From contig NC_073358.2 of the NCBI RefSeq assembly GCF_027580225.2, positions 29,848,501 through 29,912,500 of the forward strand: DNA of 64,000 bases, given 5' to 3'. Below the pieces are notes generated by a model. The model saw only the letters and a program-made list of their open reading frames with translations. It searched no databases and was not told where the DNA came from. Source of the DNA: Misgurnus anguillicaudatus. Its lineage: Eukaryota > Chordata > Actinopteri > Cypriniformes > Cobitidae. The translations under genes and the position numbers were made by a program. Of the stretch, positions 26,501 through 32,159 are shown piece by piece. How positions within the stretch are numbered: the stretch's first letter is position 1; every line of letters starts with the position of its first letter.

Positions 26501-26686
26501 TAGTGTACCTGACTGCAAAAAAGCATGATTTAATTGCATCATATCGACTTCATCTAGTCATCTCCTCTTCTCTAGTGAATCATTACTAAAACATGTGAAG
26601 GTCGATACAGTCTTTTTGTGTTATTAATCTGGGTTTAATAACGCAGGTGCACATGCACGCGCACACACACCCACGGTAAACACACG

Positions 26687-26754
<68 letters not shown>

Positions 26755-29700
26755 CGCGCACACCTGTCTCCATAATCAATTGCACCTCTGTCTATTTGCT
26801 GTCTGGATGACAGTGGCATGTGAACCAAGGGCCGCCAGCTACGGGAGACTGATTGGAACATCGATCTAAAAAATCTTTACCAAACTCATTACAGAGTGAC
26901 CTGTCATCTTAGAAAAGGAAGAGACAATTATTTATAAGATTTCACCACATGAGCTGTCAGAGTTGTCTGTTTAACATTATAAATTGTCTCTCTCTCTCTC
27001 TTAAGGAAATACTTCATCTCTGTAAAATGTAATGGTAAATACATGTTGAATGCAGAGATGTTTTGCACGTTTGTACTGCAGCGAATAACTTATCTTGCTA
27101 TTTACTTGCTCTAACTGTCGGTGCTAAAGGTTGCATACACCCTATTCATTGGTCGTCTTAATTACTCTTACTTGTTACTAACAGACCTTTGTATCATTTC
27201 ATGTCAGTTTATGTTTCCACTTTTCCTTATCTTCTATAGGGATTTATTTAACTCAATACCCACAATGCACATTTAGCACTTTTGATGTTCTGCTTACCCA
27301 GAAGTTTTAGCAGATGTTAAATTGAACTAAACTGGTAAAGGTGGAAATGACATTTACACAGGTGTCCATGATAGCAATAGTTGCTAATAGTAGAATGCAA
27401 AGTATTTCTTTACGGCAGCACTGTGGTTGGTGCAGATTAAGGGTGTTTTCACACTTAGTTCCTTTGAGCCATCCAAACGCTCTCAGAGCAGTTCAGGGTG
27501 CATATGTGAACAAACCAAGTGATCTCAGACCCCCCTAAAAGGACCCAAAAGCGAACCGAACCCAGACCACGTCTGGAGGTGGTCTGAGTACGGTTCGCTT
27601 CTGGGTTCTTTTCTTTTGTGGTTGGATTTCTTTTTGATATGTGAAATCAATGAGGTCCCCGGTTTGTTTTGCGTGTGGTTTTGACATTGTATCAAAATCA
27701 ACTGCTGCACAGAAAGCTGGGGTCTGAGTTCTTATGAAGATGTGATGTGAACAAGAAAGGGTCTGAGATCACTTCAGTTCTGAAGAGGACTAAAAAAAGA
27801 TCTGAGTCCTCTTTTGAATCAACTCTATTTTGAACACCAAAAGGACTGAGGTCACATTCAGCTAGTTCCGTTTCTGGTTCACTTTATGTGAACTTGGGTT
27901 CTTTTAAAATGAACTATATGTGAAAACACCCTTAAGGGGGGCGGTATATCCCCTTTTGACATCACAAGTGGAGCCAAATTTCAATGCCCTTTTTTTTCCA
28001 CATGCTTGTAGAGAATGGTTTACCAAAACGAAGTTACTGGGTTGTTCTTTTTTCACATTTTCTAGGTTGATAAAAGCACTGGTGACCAAATTACAGCATT
28101 TAAAGGTCCTGTTCTTTCTGTGTTTTTGAAGCTTTGATTGTGTTTGATGCCGATTTTCTTGGCTGATATGTTTGGCAGATTTTCTATTTGTACATAATAA
28201 TCAAAATGTCCTCATCATTAGCAGATATTTTAAATGTAAAAATGTCACTATTTAAGCCAAAGTATTTAAAAAATGTATGACTGGTCTTTCTAATTAAAAC
28301 CTCCTCCGCACCATGCATTTATCAGACACAGATATTACCTGACACTCTGCTGTCATCATTTCTTGCTCTTTGATCAGTTTTTTACCATGGCTTTTACTGC
28401 TTTGTAGGATAAAATCCTTCTTTGATACACTTGCTAAATTATTTAATCATCATAAAGTTAACATAGTAAACCTCTATGTTTTTTAGTTTAGACTGTTATT
28501 TAGGGCAAATCTTTCTGACTGATTGTGACTGATTGTGCTGACAGTAACGTCTTGTGGGTTCAGTGTTGGGACAGATCTGTGGTTTCAAAGGTTTATTCAA
28601 ACGAAGGAGTCAGTTCGCGAATCGGATGCGTTGTGTGCTAATCCAGGTTGAGCAACGCAAAACTGTAAACAAATTGTTACTGTAACATCCCGAAAAACAT
28701 TTCCTCTCTGGATTTGATTTAGTCTTCCGACCTTTCGCCATCGTGTCAGTTTTTTTAGTAATATGCGCGACGGAGAGAGACAGTTTAAAGACAGAAAGGG
28801 TGTGCGCGGCCCTGCTCACTCTGTCACGCAAACAAAGATCATCACTCATTAATCACATGAAATGAGCCCAATCTTTGTGACCGCACGGATGGTGCACCGC
28901 AAGACATAAGCCGGTCGGGCTGTTGTACTGTTGTGCGATCCCGCCTGCTATCGTTTACTAAAGCTGTTCTGCTTGCAGCAAGAGGGGGCATCACGAGTTC
29001 TACATCAACCCTTAGGTGCCCGCAGATGCGCCTGCGTATTAATCGGCCTAATTTTGCAGCAAAATCGTCCAAAGGCGATTTTTTAAAATATGCCAAAAAT
29101 CGGCCAATTATCGATAAATCGGTCAACCTGTAGTTGTGATTGGATAGCAGCTTAGCTTGCCGTTAGCTTAGCTGCCGACTGACGTATTCCTGTGGGCGGA
29201 GTTTAGTCAAAAAACTCTTTTACTAACATCATGTGGGCCTGTAAGCCAAACCGGCCGTTCGCTGTAGGCTTTGAAAGGTGAATTCTGTTAAAGAAAATAT
29301 ATCGCCTAGCAGTAAACTTTGAGCTTTATCATTTTACAGGTATTATTTATGCTATTATAGCAACATTACACACTAACTAGGGTTTAAAAATGGTATCAGA
29401 AAGAACGTGACCTTTAAACATGGAAAAAGTCCGATTTGCATGATATTGCGTGATAACTATGTTTGCTCACATGCACAATAACACCACAACTTGAATGAAA
29501 GCAATGAAATTGGGGGATGTGTTAGGTCTCATTGAGAAACAGGTAATTCATTCATTGTGATTAGTGAAATTAATTCACAGCATCAGATGCATGTCAAATA
29601 TGTGACGTGACAGTTCACACACTTTTTCTGTAAGTGCTAGAGCAGATCACTTGTCAGCAGTGCTGGTTTATGTGAGCGTGGTTATATTGTTTAAAATAAA

Positions 29701-30116
29701 GCCGTAGCCATAATCTGTTTGAGTTTGTTTAGTTTGGAAAATTTTCTCATTTCTGAGGGATGTGGAAACCATCATACAAAACCATTTACACATTTATTTG
29801 GACTCAAAACCTTGTGGTTATTAAGAGAATACCCCTGTGACAACTTCCCTATGTAAAACTACCATAGCTCCGCTGGTTTTTATTTTAATCAAGTTGAAGA
29901 AAAAGATTATTTGTATTGATGAAAAACGAATTAACAGCCTTCAATCTTTTCTTTACAGATGTGGGTCAGCTCAGTCACGTCCCGGGATCGTTGTGCGGAG
30001 GAGTCCCAGGGGCAGGGCTTTATCAAGCCGATGTCCTGCTCGTCAACCAGCCCTTTGTTACCATGGAGACAGAGAACAGAGATGCTGATGGAGAGGAAAA
30101 CATTGTATATCTCTGA
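467..30116 (+). CDS. arhgef28: Rho guanine nucleotide exchange factor 28 (p190RhoGEF/RGNEF), 3' part, 22 spliced exons, 5'-partial
   Basis: The joined exons (467-509, 1960-2061, 2566-2689, 3059-3194, 3376-3431, 3646-3706, 4252-4375, 4784-4899, 5091-5231, 6098-6348, 6776-6901, 7238-7355, 7467-7718, 9670-9746, 10136-10314, 10634-10725, 12748-12930, 13403-13620, 15311-15358, 17367-17864, 25532-25841, 29959-30116) form one open frame of about 1136 residues. Domains by residue of this fragment: atypical C1 zinc finger about 105-152, DH about 295-492, PH about 531-633, coiled coil about 850-960, conserved C-terminus ENIVYL. The family activates RhoA by catalysing GDP/GTP exchange through DH-PH; the C1 and coiled coil act in localisation and partner binding, and the mammalian protein binds focal adhesion kinase and microtubules. 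The C1-DH-PH layout is shared with ARHGEF2, AKAP13 and ARHGEF18-type proteins. The blocks LRxGQ-like coiled coil, SLCxxDQxICAxLEEK and the ENIVYL terminus point to ARHGEF28 from my memory of the family. No frameshift or internal stop was seen. Upstream exons (ankyrin-like N-terminal part in the family) are outside the window. Confidence 0.93.
522..1408. mobile_element. family A palindromic DNA element, TTAA-flanked, full length copy
   Basis: The element begins TTAAGGGATTAGTC and ends GACTAATCCTTTAA, with long inverted arms of roughly 300 nt (ATTTACTCACCACCATGTCA recurs inverted near 1345-1375). TTAA occurs at both ends, as expected for a piggyBac- or Kolobok-type target duplication. It shares its arms with the copies at 14393 and 43213. 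It encodes nothing. Confidence 0.85.
1409..1959. other. intron remainder with possible tRNA-derived SINE fragment
   Basis: Mostly unassigned. At about 1845-1856 GGTTCAATTCCC resembles a pol III B box, preceded by AGCACAAAGGTCATA, so a SINE remnant is possible but unproven. No poly(A) or tail repeat was found. Confidence 0.25.
1960..2061 (+). CDS. arhgef28: arhgef28 exon 2 of window
   Basis: This exon lies between acceptor cttctatag and donor gtatgt. It reads [20 protein letters not shown] and continues to LTLSEFLKE. It has a basic patch followed by an acidic amphipathic stretch. It is linker ahead of the C1 domain. Confidence 0.88.
2062..3058. other. introns either side of exon 3 without recognised elements
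   Basis: Apart from exon 2566-2689, AT-rich intron sequence is all that is seen. Open frames on both strands overlapping the exon are shadows. Confidence 0.5.
2566..2689 (+). CDS. arhgef28: arhgef28 exon 3 of window
   Basis: This exon lies between acceptor ttgcag and donor gtaaac. It includes the segment [18 protein letters not shown], a basic Ser/Arg-rich stretch just before the C1 domain. The leading G completes the Glu codon left by exon 2, and the exon ends in phase 0. Confidence 0.9.
3059..3194 (+). CDS. arhgef28: arhgef28 exon 4 of window: first half of C1 zinc finger
   Basis: After a Lys/Glu-rich run ([12 protein letters not shown]) the exon starts the zinc finger with H-x12-CEIC, then x11 and the third Cys. 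The donor is gtaaga and one base is left over for the next exon. The spacing matches the atypical C1 of the GEF-H1 group, which is not a classical diacylglycerol binder. Confidence 0.93.
3376..3431 (+). CDS. arhgef28: arhgef28 exon 5 of window: second half of C1 zinc finger
   Basis: Reads [19 protein letters not shown] after acceptor tttcctctag. It supplies the remaining C, H, C and C zinc ligands (C-x4-H-x2-C-x6-C). The donor gtggac is weak, but the next exon joins in phase 0 and no better site is nearby. Confidence 0.9.
3646..3706 (+). CDS. arhgef28: arhgef28 exon 6 of window
   Basis: Short linker exon reading [20 protein letters not shown], between acceptor atttttacag and donor gtaagt. 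Ser/Thr-rich and basic. It follows the C1 domain directly. Confidence 0.88.
3774..4180. mobile_element. family H inverted-repeat element interrupted by family D core
   Basis: The ends CTCAGAAAAAAGGT and TACCTTTTCTGAAAGTG are imperfect inverted repeats. GTTGTCACTGG occurs inverted near both ends, and GTACC motifs recur inside. From about 3875 to 3965 it contains the family D core (GGAAGTGTTTGGTGGC), also found at 16350-17040. A second family H copy is at 62134. Confidence 0.65.
4252..4375 (+). CDS. arhgef28: arhgef28 exon 7 of window
   Basis: Ser-rich exon ([17 protein letters not shown] and onward to [10 protein letters not shown]) after acceptor attttacag, with donor gtaagg. Probably an unstructured regulatory linker with many possible phosphosites. 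Both phases agree with the neighbours. Confidence 0.88.
4417..4640. mobile_element. family G element, decayed copy
   Basis: It starts at TTAA with ATAGTTATCCCAAAAATG and TGTCATTTACTCAGCCTCAT, a terminus common in cyprinid DNA elements. The other side keeps ACTATGGAAG and CAAAATATCTTATTTTGTG. Related to 9791-10085 and 33156-33423. Confidence 0.6.
4784..4899 (+). CDS. arhgef28: arhgef28 exon 8 of window
   Basis: Reads [20 protein letters not shown] and continues to TDSSLIE. Acidic Ser-rich linker. Acceptor ttttactattag, donor gtagaa. Frame 1 in this stretch also stays open but does not join the neighbouring exons. Confidence 0.88.
5091..5231 (+). CDS. arhgef28: arhgef28 exon 9 of window: entry into DH domain
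   Basis: Contains [12 protein letters not shown] and then IIKRQDVIY, the stretch that leads into the DH fold in ARHGEF2, AKAP13 and ARHGEF28. Acceptor ctccatacag. The donor is ggtcagc, read as G|gtcagc, leaving one base that completes the conserved Glu. Confidence 0.93.
5259..5754 (+). mobile_element. family E element, forward copy
   Basis: It begins TTAACTCATTCACTGCCAGC and ends AAAAGAGTTAA, with TTAA at both ends. Inside is AGCAAAAAGCTGAAATAATT. An inverted copy lies at 7870-8319 and another at 56647-57114. It is non-coding. Confidence 0.8.
5755..6097. other. intron remainder, nothing recognised
   Basis: AT-rich sequence with no repeat, exon or RNA signal that I can support. Confidence 0.5.
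6098..6348 (+). CDS. arhgef28: arhgef28 exon 10 of window: DH domain CR1 and CR2
   Basis: Begins with the completed Glu of [16 protein letters not shown], the conserved region 1 helix that contacts the Rho switch. It runs through [16 protein letters not shown] to [14 protein letters not shown]. Acceptor ctaattcag, donor gtacgt. Confidence 0.95.
6349..6775. other. intron, nothing recognised
   Basis: AT-rich sequence, no repeat or exon signal supported. Confidence 0.5.
6776..6901 (+). CDS. arhgef28: arhgef28 exon 11 of window: DH domain
   Basis: Reads [20 protein letters not shown] and continues to FQLFIK. Phase 0 at both ends (126 nt). This is the middle helical part of the DH domain. Confidence 0.94.
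6951..7172. mobile_element. small inverted-repeat element (family U)
   Basis: GAGCTCTGATGCAAAAC near 6955 and GTTTTGCATCTGAGCTC near 7154 are inverted copies of one another. The interior AAAAATGAGAT and CATCCCGGCCTC stretches recur at 18080-18150. It fills much of the intron between exons 11 and 12. Confidence 0.65.
7238..7355 (+). CDS. arhgef28: arhgef28 exon 12 of window: DH domain CR3
   Basis: Carries [20 protein letters not shown], the conserved region 3 helix with the QRITKYP signature that most DH domains keep. Acceptor atttccacag. The donor is read as G|gtattg, leaving one base for the next exon. Confidence 0.95.
7467..7718 (+). CDS. arhgef28: arhgef28 exon 13 of window: DH end, DH-PH linker and PH start
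   Basis: Starts with [18 protein letters not shown], the last DH helix, then the linker [10 protein letters not shown]. It enters the PH domain at [11 protein letters not shown]. Acceptor ttcggtcag, donor gtcagc. Confidence 0.94.
7870..8319 (-). mobile_element. family E element, inverted copy
   Basis: Its minus strand begins TTAACTCATTCCCCACCAGC and runs closely parallel to the copy at 5259-5754, including ATATATAAACATACAAATAT. It is truncated at the far end. With the forward copy it brackets exons 10-13. Confidence 0.78.
8620..9650 (+). mobile_element. L2/Rex1-type LINE 3' fragment, decayed
   Basis: The fragment has the C-terminal reverse transcriptase region and 3' tail only. It reads [10 protein letters not shown], then [15 protein letters not shown], later [24 protein letters not shown] and [13 protein letters not shown], with stops and frame changes between them. 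It ends with GCGCTTTATAAATAAA, typical of these LINE tails. About 200 bp at 9385-9595 look like a later insertion into the tail. Confidence 0.8.
9670..9746 (+). CDS. arhgef28: arhgef28 exon 14 of window: PH domain
   Basis: Reads [20 protein letters not shown] then YIFAAV, strands of the PH domain almost fixed across the Lbc-type RhoGEF family. Acceptor tgtccacag. Donor gttggt is weak but is the only one that keeps the frame. Confidence 0.94.
9791..10085. mobile_element. family G element, complete copy with TTAA ends
   Basis: It runs from TTAAGGAATCGTTCACC to GGTGAACTTTAA. TATGGAAGTCAATGGTGCCA lies in the middle, and the 3' half mirrors the 5' half. It almost fills the intron between exons 14 and 15, ending about 50 bp before the exon 15 acceptor. 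Confidence 0.8.
10136..10314 (+). CDS. arhgef28: arhgef28 exon 15 of window: PH domain C-terminal half
   Basis: Reads [20 protein letters not shown] and on through [20 protein letters not shown], ending in the PH C-terminal helix around [12 protein letters not shown] family-G transposable element ends about 50 bp upstream of the acceptor. Confidence 0.95.
10634..10725 (+). CDS. arhgef28: arhgef28 exon 16 of window: acidic linker
   Basis: Reads [20 protein letters not shown] and then [10 protein letters not shown] after acceptor ttgcttag. The CPEE motif straight after PH and the following acidic run match the family. Donor gtgata. Confidence 0.92.
11009..11396. mobile_element. family B element, complete copy
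   Basis: It begins TTAAAGGTGCAGTGTGTAA and ends TTACACACTGCACCTTTAA, giving clean inverted ends with TTAA target duplication. A larger, interrupted copy is at 15876. Confidence 0.85.
11424..11511. mobile_element. family F fragment
   Basis: ACAGGGATTAGACTAGTAGA and AAGAGCTGTCTAAACAG match the left half of the family F copy at 23459. Only a fragment is present. Confidence 0.55.
11512..12060 (+). mobile_element. TTAA-type element remnant with a THAP-like start (family V)
   Basis: It begins TTAAAGGGGTGGTTTAATAG. At 11850 an ATG opens [11 protein letters not shown] and is stopped after 11 codons; in the same frame EKKASFMET follows the stop. Cys-x3-Cys near the N-terminus is what THAP zinc fingers of some TTAA-duplicating transposases show, so this may be a dead transposase or captured exon. 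A terminal fragment of the same family is at 39838-39915. Confidence 0.5.
12093..12335 (-). repeat. dispersed repeat S, copy 1
   Basis: The minus strand carries [20 protein letters not shown] and similar, which pairs with a plus-strand stretch at 31376-31500. It ends with TTATGTGAGCTTTAA. The shared reading probably reflects repeat ancestry rather than a live gene. Confidence 0.6.
12748..12930 (+). CDS. arhgef28: arhgef28 exon 17 of window
   Basis: Contains [20 protein letters not shown] and later [14 protein letters not shown]. These blocks are characteristic of ARHGEF28 as I recall it, rather than of ARHGEF2 or AKAP13. Acceptor tttctcag. The donor is read as G|gtgaga. Confidence 0.94.
13403..13620 (+). 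CDS. arhgef28: arhgef28 exon 18 of window
   Basis: Reads [20 protein letters not shown], then a Ser/Pro-rich and Glu-rich stretch, ending in DEHLDLK. Acceptor tctttattag, donor gtaaat. The exon ends with AAG, which matters for the odd start of exon 19. Confidence 0.92.
13621..14392. other. intron, nothing recognised
   Basis: No exon or clear repeat boundary is seen. The open frame at 14065-14298 has no splice support or familiar motif. Confidence 0.45.
14393..14788. mobile_element. family A element, internally deleted copy
   Basis: It has the same TTAA-flanked arms as 522-1408 and 43213-44116, but only 396 bp long. The central part is missing, so the arms nearly meet at about 14600. Ends TTAAAGGAATAGTC and GACTAATCCTTTAA. 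Confidence 0.85.
14789..15310. other. intron upstream of exon 19, nothing recognised
   Basis: Short TTATTATTATTATT run near 15040, otherwise unassigned. The pyrimidine tract before exon 19 is at about 15281-15301. Confidence 0.45.
15311..15358 (+). CDS. arhgef28: arhgef28 exon 19 of window (48 nt, starts with GTGAGT)
   Basis: Reads [16 protein letters not shown], matching the QNLTRLLYSLQ block I recall in the mammalian protein. Acceptor ctcaatgcag, donor gtgagc. Its length is a multiple of three. It begins with a donor-like GTGAGT, so joining to exon 18 rebuilds AAG|GTGAGT. Confidence 0.88.
15930..16136. mobile_element. TA-flanked palindromic element
   Basis: A 207-bp near-perfect palindrome. 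CACTAAAAAAAAATTATTAA at the left mirrors the end AATCATTTTTTTCAGTG, and GGTAAGTGGTTGCAATCAAT appears inverted at the right. TA on both sides suggests Tc1/mariner-type mobilisation. It interrupts family B at a point where the 11009 copy is continuous. Confidence 0.8.
16350..17040. repeat. family D segment interrupted by family C
   Basis: GTTAGCATTTAGCCTAGCCC and CAGGGATGAATTTAGAAGCC are the two sides of a core found uninterrupted and inverted at 3875-3965. Downstream parts (AAGTTTTATTTTGT) also resemble 45720-45780. Confidence 0.65.
16385..16843. mobile_element. family C element, probable PIF/Harbinger-type MITE
   Basis: It has inverted ends GGGTTCACACCAGC and GCTGGTGTAAACAC and is flanked by TTA on both sides. 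The related empty site at 3900-3925 (minus strand ...ATTCCTTAGGAACC) has TTA once, which supports a 3-bp TTA duplication as used by PIF/Harbinger elements. It is non-coding; the frames at 16266-16711 are shadows. Confidence 0.75.
17367..17864 (+). CDS. arhgef28: arhgef28 exon 20 of window: coiled coil
   Basis: This 498-nt exon starts [20 protein letters not shown]. It then forms a long Glu/Arg/Gln-rich coiled coil ([20 protein letters not shown] onward), with the family block [13 protein letters not shown]. It is much richer in GC than its surroundings. Open frames of 80-115 codons in the other two frames are shadows. Confidence 0.94.
18045..18360 (-). repeat. family U longer copy with short open frame
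   Basis: It shares AAAAATGAGAT and AATCCCGGCCTC with 6990-7080. On the minus strand 18343-18137 is open for 68 codons and includes [19 protein letters not shown] do not recognise the peptide; it could be a transposon-encoded remnant. Confidence 0.45.
18534..19676. mobile_element. family I DNA element of about 1.14 kb
   Basis: The left end TAGGGGAGAGCGGGGCAC and right end GCCCTGCGCACCCCTA are imperfect inverted repeats. Inside, GGGGTTAGTTGTAACAC and its complement recur many times. No open frame of note. A partial second copy begins at 54253. Confidence 0.7.
19677..20518. other. intron, unassigned AT-rich sequence
   Basis: ACCCCTTAAAATTCCAGTGT at about 19765 and GGGTTTTGCATCTGAACA at about 20188 look like fragments of dispersed repeats (the second resembles family U ends). 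Nothing else supported. Confidence 0.4.
20519..20550. repeat. (TG)n microsatellite
   Basis: Uninterrupted TG dinucleotide repeat of about 15 units. It generates spurious Cys/Val and Thr/His open frames on the two strands. Confidence 0.95.
20976..21357. repeat. dispersed repeat L, copy 1
   Basis: TTCTATCAACCTAGAAAA, AACCCAGTAACTTAGTTTTG and TTTGGCTCCCCCTGTGATGT occur here and, inverted, at 27936-28099. Probably a DNA-element relic. Confidence 0.6.
21545..22022. mobile_element. family C element, second copy
   Basis: TTTACACCATCTGCGG at the left and CGCGTCTGGTGTAAAC at the right mirror each other. TTTACTCGCTTCATTTGCGC and GAATTCA-type internal blocks match 16385-16843. Open frames in it are shadows. 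Confidence 0.75.
22420..22560. promoter_or_regulatory. candidate conserved non-coding element in intron 20
   Basis: Non-repetitive sequence with homeodomain-like TAAT clusters (AATGATTAATGATAATTG) and little resemblance to the mobile elements around it. The call rests only on texture, so it is weak. Confidence 0.2.
22561..23458. other. intron, nothing recognised
   Basis: No exon, repeat boundary or RNA gene supported. Confidence 0.45.
23459..23693. mobile_element. family F element, complete palindromic copy
   Basis: GGGGCGGTTTTTCGGACAGG at the left is answered by CCTGTCCAGGAAACCACCCC at the right, and TAGTCCTAGACTAAA by TTAAACTAAGTCCTAGTCC. Related copies are at 59608 and, as a fragment, 11424. 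Confidence 0.8.
24009..24420 (-). pseudogene. RecQ-like DNA helicase fragment, broken
   Basis: Read from 24420 downwards: ALTLKEE, stop in place of the expected Q-motif Gln, [16 protein letters not shown], then [15 protein letters not shown] (motif I), [18 protein letters not shown] (motif Ia). After a frameshift at about 24194 come [20 protein letters not shown] and [13 protein letters not shown] (motif II). RecQ helicases have TGxGKS and DEVH/DEAH here, so the Lys-Ser and His positions are altered (GKR, DEVN). A perfect donor-like TG|GTAAGA follows the last codon, suggesting a spliced ancestor rather than a retrocopy. It lies antisense in intron 20 of arhgef28. ATPase function is not expected. 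Confidence 0.75.
24421..24640. repeat. repeat-like flank of the RecQ fragment
   Basis: GGTTCGATCAGCTTTGGGTC and AACCCCAGACCGATCTTCC appear here. I recall such sequence as repeated in cyprinid genomes, so it may belong to the same mobile unit as the helicase fragment. Confidence 0.3.
24641..24895. repeat. low-complexity repeat with telomere-like CCTAACC motif
   Basis: ACATGTAATTATTATAG and repeated ACTTAGTAAATGTA motifs surround CCCTAATCCTAACCCC at about 24724-24740. It ends CGTAAAATGAAGTGTG. Probably a degenerate DNA element. Confidence 0.45.
24896..25059. repeat. TTAATGTTAAT-type dispersed repeat fragment
   Basis: GCTAATGTTAATAGTTA and AATTAATGTTAATAAATAA resemble the longer repeat at 32160-32450. 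Confidence 0.5.
25060..25445. mobile_element. dispersed DNA element with TTAGCATAGCTTAGCATA core
   Basis: TTGGAATCCATTTAGCTGAT, TTAGCATAGCTTAGCATAAT and the inverted pair ATTTTCTAGGCCAATAATAG / GCCTAGAAATTCGCAAC are features I recall from a common cyprinid element. Its right side ends about 85 bp before exon 21. Confidence 0.55.
25532..25841 (+). CDS. arhgef28: arhgef28 exon 21 of window: C-terminal region with His-rich tract
   Basis: Begins [20 protein letters not shown], the family's (H/N)SxFINEA block. A His-rich run at 25619-25669 has nine His in 17 residues, then the sequence turns Ser-rich. Acceptor catcttgcag. The donor is read as G|gtaata. Confidence 0.92.
25842..26690. other. intron 21, nothing recognised
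   Basis: GGGTCCCCTTTGATGGCC to AAAGTACCATTT (about 26188-26265) has loose internal inverted repeats (AGAACC/GGTTCT) but no clear element. Confidence 0.4.
26691..26752. repeat. (CA)n microsatellite
   Basis: Uninterrupted CA repeat of about 29 units, bordered by CACGCACGCGCG on the left. Confidence 0.97.
27437..27935. mobile_element. family J palindromic element, TTAA-flanked
   Basis: The ends TTAAGGGTGTTTTCACA and TGTGAAAACACCCTTAA are perfect inverted repeats of 17 nt including TTAA. Inside, GGTCTGAGTACGGTTCGCTT and similar show further inverted structure. Non-coding. Confidence 0.88.
27936..28099. repeat. dispersed repeat L, inverted partial copy
   Basis: GTTTACCAAAACGAAGTTAC and TTTTCTAGGTTGATAAAAGC are the inverse of 20990-21060. 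It is squeezed between two TTAA-flanked elements. Confidence 0.6.
28100..29417. mobile_element. family K DNA element of 1.3 kb, TTAA-flanked
   Basis: The left end TTAAAGGTCCTGTTCTTTCT is answered by AGAAAGAACGTGACCTTTAA at the right. The interior includes nested-looking stretches such as ATCGATAAATCGGTCAAC at about 29108 and TTAGCTTGCCGTTAGCTTAG at about 29150. Open frames at 28610-29133 lie inside it and have no known domain. Confidence 0.75.
29959..30116 (+). CDS. arhgef28: arhgef28 terminal exon and stop codon
   Basis: Reads [20 protein letters not shown] and ends [13 protein letters not shown] with TGA at 30114-30116. The last six residues are the same as the C-terminus I recall for mammalian ARHGEF28. 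Acceptor ctttacag. Confidence 0.94.
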
Positions 30117-31300
30117 AACGAACAAGCTCGAGTTGTTTTTTAAACAAGATATGGACCCGAATTTGCATTCTGAGACCAGAATACCACACTTTGTTTTATT
30201 TTTTAAATCTCGTCATAATCTGTGACATTCTCCAGCGCTTACTTTGGTCTGTGTGTGAGGTAGGGCTTGTGTGAATGGCTGTATTTTGCTTTATAGCCTG
30301 GAGCCTACAATGACAGAATCGGGTTAGGCAGTTTCAGCACACATCTAGTCACACACAAACACAAAAAATCCCCAATCCCACCCACATTGCTGCGTGATGT
30401 AATTTTTCGTCAACTGTCCATGTCCGTTTACGTTACTGGACACTAAAATATGGCGCTTTTGTTTCTTCACATAAACAATTACTTGATTTCTAAATTCAGT
30501 CACCGCAAGCAGTGTGACTCAGTAAAGGTTGTAATGCACGAAAGTGGGTGCGTGTCTGCACACATGCTAGTGTATGGAATCACATTGTCACCTCTTTCCA
30601 GTTAATTTTCACACATTTCGAAACTGGCTTCACATGTTCATATGGAGACGAATGCAATATGTGCTCTGCCTTATACCTCGGAAACGCATATAATATATGG
30701 GGAGTCCACGTCAGGAAAGTCTCATAAGCATACTAATACATTTGTCTTAAACTAAATTAAACTGATTTGTAAATATATCACTACACTGGTTAAAGGATTT
30801 TTCATGCAGTTTTCAAGTGTCAAGTTATATTATTCACACAGGTGCAGTTTCATTTGGTTTTATGTGGATTAAGACTATCATTATTTTTATTCATGGACAT
30901 ATCTTGCAAAAAAAATAACATGTTGTCATAATGCACACTTTAAAGGCCCTATTTAAATTCAAGCCCCGAGTTTCAAAAAAAGCATTACTACGCATAAGTA
31001 CTGGGGGGGTTAACATGCACTTGAGTAAAACTAAAAAGAGTTTAATGTGTATTTTGCCTTTTTTAAATTACGTAATTGTAAAAATTATATATATAAAGCT
31101 TTTCAGTGTGCATGAAAAATCTGCTATATTGTTGATTTGTGTTTCTTCCAAAGCATAGACGTTATTTATTGCTAAAACCGTAAGGAACAAGTTATATGTA
31201 CATAGAGCATGTTTTTGTATAATTGTTGTATGTAGACATTGTATGTAGTTTGACTGTTGTATCAAAGGTTAAATGTAGTAAATATGTTCATACATGCAAG
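30117..31300 (+). other. probable arhgef28 3' untranslated region
   Basis: AT-rich sequence follows the stop codon with no recognised repeat until the element at 31328. The exact polyadenylation site is unclear. No canonical AATAAA was found, but a variant ATTAAA sits at 30756-30761 and TATAAA-like motifs lie near 31090. The extent is an inference. Confidence 0.4.
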
Positions 31301-31327
31301 TTTTTCTTGTTTTTTTTTTTTGTTCTT

Positions 31328-31600
31328 AAAGCTCACATAACACACACACAGTTTTTGCCAATCTAATGTTAATCTTTGGTTACCTATAGAGTAGTATTTC
31401 ATCCTTTATATGTCCAAAGAGTCTTTCGTGTTGTCAGATTAGTAAAAGACAGAACAGCCATTCCGCTTTTTTCCAGAGAAAGACGAACACTTGAAGGCAT
31501 ACGGTGGGCGGAGCTAAAGAGTTACGAGTATGCACAGCCTTTGGAAACTAAACTATCAGCTGTGGCATTGATGGAAACAAACTTAAATAAAAACTTTTTT
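31328..31600 (+). repeat. dispersed repeat S, copy 2
   Basis: It starts TTAAAGCTCACATAACACAC. The plus frame YRVVFHPLYVQRVFRVVRLV matches the minus frame of copy 1 at 12093-12335. Ends near the family W element. Confidence 0.6.
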
Positions 31601-32159
31601 TTTAAATAACTCTCTTACACTCTTAAAAAAAATGGTTCTATATCGAACCAGAAATGGTTCTATCACCCGCTTCATATATGGAACCCCCAAATGGTTCAAT
31701 ATAGAACCACTTTAATGGGTTCATTAAAAAGAACCCCAAATGGTTCTTTGAATCAAAGTTAGATGGTTCTATTTAGAACCATTAAAGGTTCTTTATTATT
31801 ATGAGTAATTTATTATTGATAAGAAATTATAACCGATCTAGATAATTATAAAAGTTTACTATTTATTAATTGTATTATACAGAAATATATAAATCTTTAA
31901 AAATTACTTAAAATCACATCCCTTTATTCTGTATTAGACAGCAAAAATTTAGTTTACATTTAAAATATATATATATATTGCATCTCTGTATTAAACAGCT
32001 AAACTCTTAATTACACTACATTCAAAAATTTTGTTCAAGTTATTTCCCTTAGATACTGTACAGTATATGCAGTACTAATTTTTAGTAAATTACATGTGTC
32101 TGAAATGATGAAAAGAAATCACGGCAACACTCTACAACAAGGTTCACAAGTCAACACTA

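Noticed and set aside
26586..26861. 91-codon minus-strand frame with a Cys-Val run
   Set aside because: Translation of the CA microsatellite.
467..30116. Assignment of the gene to ARHGEF2 (GEF-H1) or AKAP13
   Set aside because: The C1-DH-PH part is similar, but the post-PH blocks and the ENIVYL terminus fit ARHGEF28 better. This relies on memory of the families and needs an alignment.
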